DNA of 64,000 bases, taken from positions 3,100,001-3,164,000 of the forward strand of contig NZ_CP125942.1 in the NCBI RefSeq assembly GCF_039602135.1. Direction: 5' to 3'. A model generated the notes under the pieces. The model was given only the letters and a program-made list of their open reading frames with translations. It was not told where the DNA came from and made no database searches. The translations under genes were made by a program, and so were the position numbers. Positions 62,246 to 64,000 of the stretch are shown here, piece after piece; the stretch's first letter is position 1, and each line of letters starts with the position of its first letter. This DNA comes from Glutamicibacter sp. B1. Lineage in GTDB: Bacteria; Actinomycetota; Actinomycetes; Actinomycetales; Micrococcaceae.

Positions 62246-63277
62246 CTAACTGACGATTTGGCGCCGGCTGGCAATGATTCCGATGATAATGCTCTGCACG
62301 GCACCCACAGCGGCGCCCAGTGCGGTCATGGCCACGCGGTCGATGAGCAGGCTGGAGGCGGGCTCTGGGGAGACTATGTGAACCATCAACAATGCAGTCA
62401 CGGTCATGAACACCATACCGATGGCGTAGTTGCGCAGAATCACCAGTTCAATACAGATCTGACCGATGATCGCGACGGCCAAGAGGACCCAGATCGGTGG
62501 CTCAAAGACGAGCACCGCAGCGGTGAGCACCACACCAACGCATGTTCCGACACTACGTTGCAGCCCGCGGGCCACCCGAGCATAGGCGTCGATTCCGGTT
62601 ACCGCTGCAATGGCTCCCAGGCTGGCCCAATACCAGTGGCCTCCGTTGAGAAGTTCGGCAGCGATACCTGCCAGCAATACGCCCAGCCCCATTTGTGCTG
62701 ATTCGCGCAGGGCCCGTGACGATGGTGCCCAAGAGTATCCAGCGCGGAGCGTATGAAAGAGATGGGATCGGCGTAGCGAGAGCCCGAGCATAAAGAGCAG
62801 GCTAAAGATCATCGTTCCGCCACCAACCAACAGCACACCAACAAAGGAGTGAGTGGTGGCAGGAATGCTGATGCATGCCCCGCCGGCGAATACAGCAAAA
62901 ATGGGTCCTGGCGGCATCCACCTCGCAGCGCGGGAGACGTAGTTTGCCCCAAAGCCAATCACCGCAAGCACCAGCGCACAAATAATAAACGGTGCATGGA
63001 TCAGCGAGAAGAAGGTGCCCAGCAGCATGGCCGCCAGCTGTACCAGCCCGACCGATAATTGTTGCCAGAAGCGTGGCGCGTACGCATCAAAGCGGCCAAA
63101 CACCGCACAGAAGGCTCCGAAGGCCGCGTACATGGCCCAATCTAAATGCCCGGTAGCGCTCACCAAGATCAGCGGGATACCAAGTGCAATGGCGGCTTTG
63201 GCTGCTGGAATCACCGATGGACGCCGGGGAGCAACAACGACTGAACGCGTCAATACTTCTTTGACATGTCGTTTCAT
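62246..63277 (-). CDS. FUSC family membrane protein
   Basis: A 343-residue protein with about ten helices in two blocks of the FUSC (fusaric acid resistance) fold: AIALGIPLILVSATGHLDWAMYAAFGAF and MGLGVLLAGIAAELLNGGHWYWASLGAIAAV-like second block with GLQRSVGTCVGVVL. Members export aromatic acids; function unknown here. Coupled to the MarR gene by a TGATG overlap, so one operon. Confidence 0.87.
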   Translation of the reverse strand: MKRHVKEVLTRSVVVAPRRPSVIPAAKAAIALGIPLILVSATGHLDWAMYAAFGAFCAVFGRFDAYAPRFWQQLSVGLVQLAAMLLGTFFSLIHAPFIICALVLAVIGFGANYVSRAARWMPPGPIFAVFAGGACISIPATTHSFVGVLLVGGGTMIFSLLFMLGLSLRRSHLFHTLRAGYSWAPSSRALRESAQMGLGVLLAGIAAELLNGGHWYWASLGAIAAVTGIDAYARVARGLQRSVGTCVGVVLTAAVLVFEPPIWVLLAVAIIGQICIELVILRNYAIGMVFMTVTALLMVHIVSPEPASSLLIDRVAMTALGAAVGAVQSIIIGIIASRRQIVS

Positions 63278-63726
63278 CAGCGCGCTTCACCATCCGTGCT
63301 AACAACCAATTGCAATAGGGTGCGCAGGGTCTCTTGCTGTTGAGCATCGAGCGCACCAAAGACTTCGGCTTCACTGCGTTGAGCGGCAGCGATCGCCTTG
63401 GCGGTGAACTTCTTGCCCACCTCGGTCAGGGTGATGATATTGCGGCGCCGGTCTGCTGGGTCGACACTTCTTTCGAGGATCTTGCGCCCTGCAAGCTCGT
63501 CAAGGTACGCCACCAAGTGACCGCGATTCAGGTTAGACCGCTGAGCCAGATCATTCTGCGACATCCCTCCAAACTCGGCGAGCGCGCAGACAATCGTGAA
63601 GTGATTGCGGGTCAGCGATTCTGATTCCATGAGCTCAGTGAGTTCTTGAGTACCAACCCGCCCCGCCCGCGAGGTCAGATAGCTCAGGGAATTCCATTGA
63701 AACTGCGGAATCAGAAAATCGCTCAT
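63277..63726 (-). CDS. MarR family transcriptional regulator
   Basis: A 149-residue winged-helix regulator: LAEFGGMSQNDLAQRSNLNRGHLVAYLDELAGRKILERSVDPADRRRNIITLTEVGKKF (shown in parts), with the MarR wing DPADRRRN. First gene of a two-gene operon with the FUSC exporter and probably its repressor. Confidence 0.93.
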   Translation of the reverse strand: MSDFLIPQFQWNSLSYLTSRAGRVGTQELTELMESESLTRNHFTIVCALAEFGGMSQNDLAQRSNLNRGHLVAYLDELAGRKILERSVDPADRRRNIITLTEVGKKFTAKAIAAAQRSEAEVFGALDAQQQETLRTLLQLVVSTDGEAR

Positions 63727-63896
63727 TGTTCCAACATATCATTTCACGCCGAAACTATTTCGTTATGAGTCAATTATTCGACAAAGGTCGCCAAGAAAGT
63801 CGACCCATCATTCTCGGGTGGTCTAGGCCTAAGTTCCACTTCAGTAGCAGGGCCTAGCCACCGTCAACTCGGATAGTCAGTAGGCCTCGTCAGCAT

Positions 63897-63998
63897 TCAT
63901 GACAGCAGTTCCAGGGTATTGAGCGCTAATGACTTTGCCCGCGGCAGTCTCATGGCCATCTGCATCAGGTCTGCCGGTTTGCCGCCACGATGCAGCCA
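63897..63998 (-). CDS. Possible C-terminal part of a gene running off the window
   Basis: The minus strand from the window edge is open for 33 codons in one frame (LHRGGKPADLMQMAMRLPRAKS) and for 40 codons in another (ending in MNADEAY at 63877). Third-base GC favours the first. I cannot assign either to a family; one of them is probably the tail of a gene beyond 64000. An imperfect hairpin at 63818-63862 could be its terminator. Confidence 0.3.
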   Translation of the reverse strand, partial: WLHRGGKPADLMQMAMRLPRAKSLALNTLELLS

Positions 63999-64000
63999 CA

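Noticed and set aside
63818..63862. Imperfect inverted repeat near the window end
   Set aside because: Pairing is broken by offsets; kept only as a possible terminator in the note on the partial gene.
1..64000. CRISPR arrays, tRNA or rRNA genes, insertion sequences, prophage
   Set aside because: No repeat arrays, clover-leaf sequences, transposase frames or terminal inverted repeats were seen; the repeats found are terminators, operators or single palindromes.

Overview
The window reads as chromosomal DNA of a moderately GC-rich actinobacterium of the Micrococcaceae, most like the Arthrobacter/Glutamicibacter group. That placement is an inference from codon use, gene content (CsoR/CopZ/CopA, FUSC/MarR, GOLPH3-like protein, actinobacterial alternate-signal exported proteins) and the pairing of a FemAB ligase with an ATP-grasp ligase, which would suit an amino-acid-bridged peptidoglycan. 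I see no rRNA, tRNA, CRISPR array, insertion sequence or prophage. Gene density is high, most operons use ATGA-type stop/start overlaps, and many transcription units end in long, near-perfect hairpins, often shared by convergent genes.

Layout. 0-4.6 kb: end of a luciferase-like monooxygenase, an acetyltransferase, a double VOC protein, an acyl-CoA ligase and a crotonase. 4.6-14.6 kb: a leftward arabinofuranoside locus: lipoprotein binding protein, ATPase, two permeases, and a giant secreted GH43-GH51 enzyme that carries a one-base frameshift; LacI-type operators lie upstream. 15-18.6 kb: an ABC exporter co-transcribed with a histidine kinase/response regulator. 18.8-30.2 kb: DedA, DUF2695, aminotransferase, YkvI-type carrier, RlmN, a secreted protein, GPP34, membrane protein, TauE/SafE, then agmatine deiminase plus N-carbamoylputrescine amidase under a divergent TetR regulator with two matching operators. 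31-35 kb: a six-gene leftward cluster with two ER/SipW-type signal peptidases, three small exported proteins with alternate-type signal peptides and one LADTG-anchored protein; this is the least ordinary part of the window. 35-45 kb: glutaminase, thioesterase, VOC, SGNH hydrolase, a frameshifted acetyltransferase, a Lia-like envelope-stress module (kinase, regulator, DUF4097 protein) facing PspA, an AAA ATPase, and a RES/Xre-type toxin-antitoxin pair. 45-50 kb: an aromatic-ring hydroxylase divergent from an NCS1 permease, followed by an IclR regulator. 50-64 kb: a 54-residue zinc-ribbon protein, DUF2786, YqeY, DUF4232, an ATP-grasp ligase with a FemAB ligase, csoR-copZ-copA, Lrp with LysE, a tandem glycine riboswitch ahead of a CycA-type permease, and MarR with FUSC.

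How it works together. The arabinose locus couples outside cleavage of arabinan side chains to ABC uptake. The aguA/aguB pair turns agmatine into putrescine. The copper operon is self-regulated through two CsoR boxes. The two sensor-kinase modules and PspA form an envelope-stress layer. The SipW cluster probably exports and trims surface proteins, possibly fibre subunits. All functions are inferred from sequence motifs recognised by eye; no searches were run.
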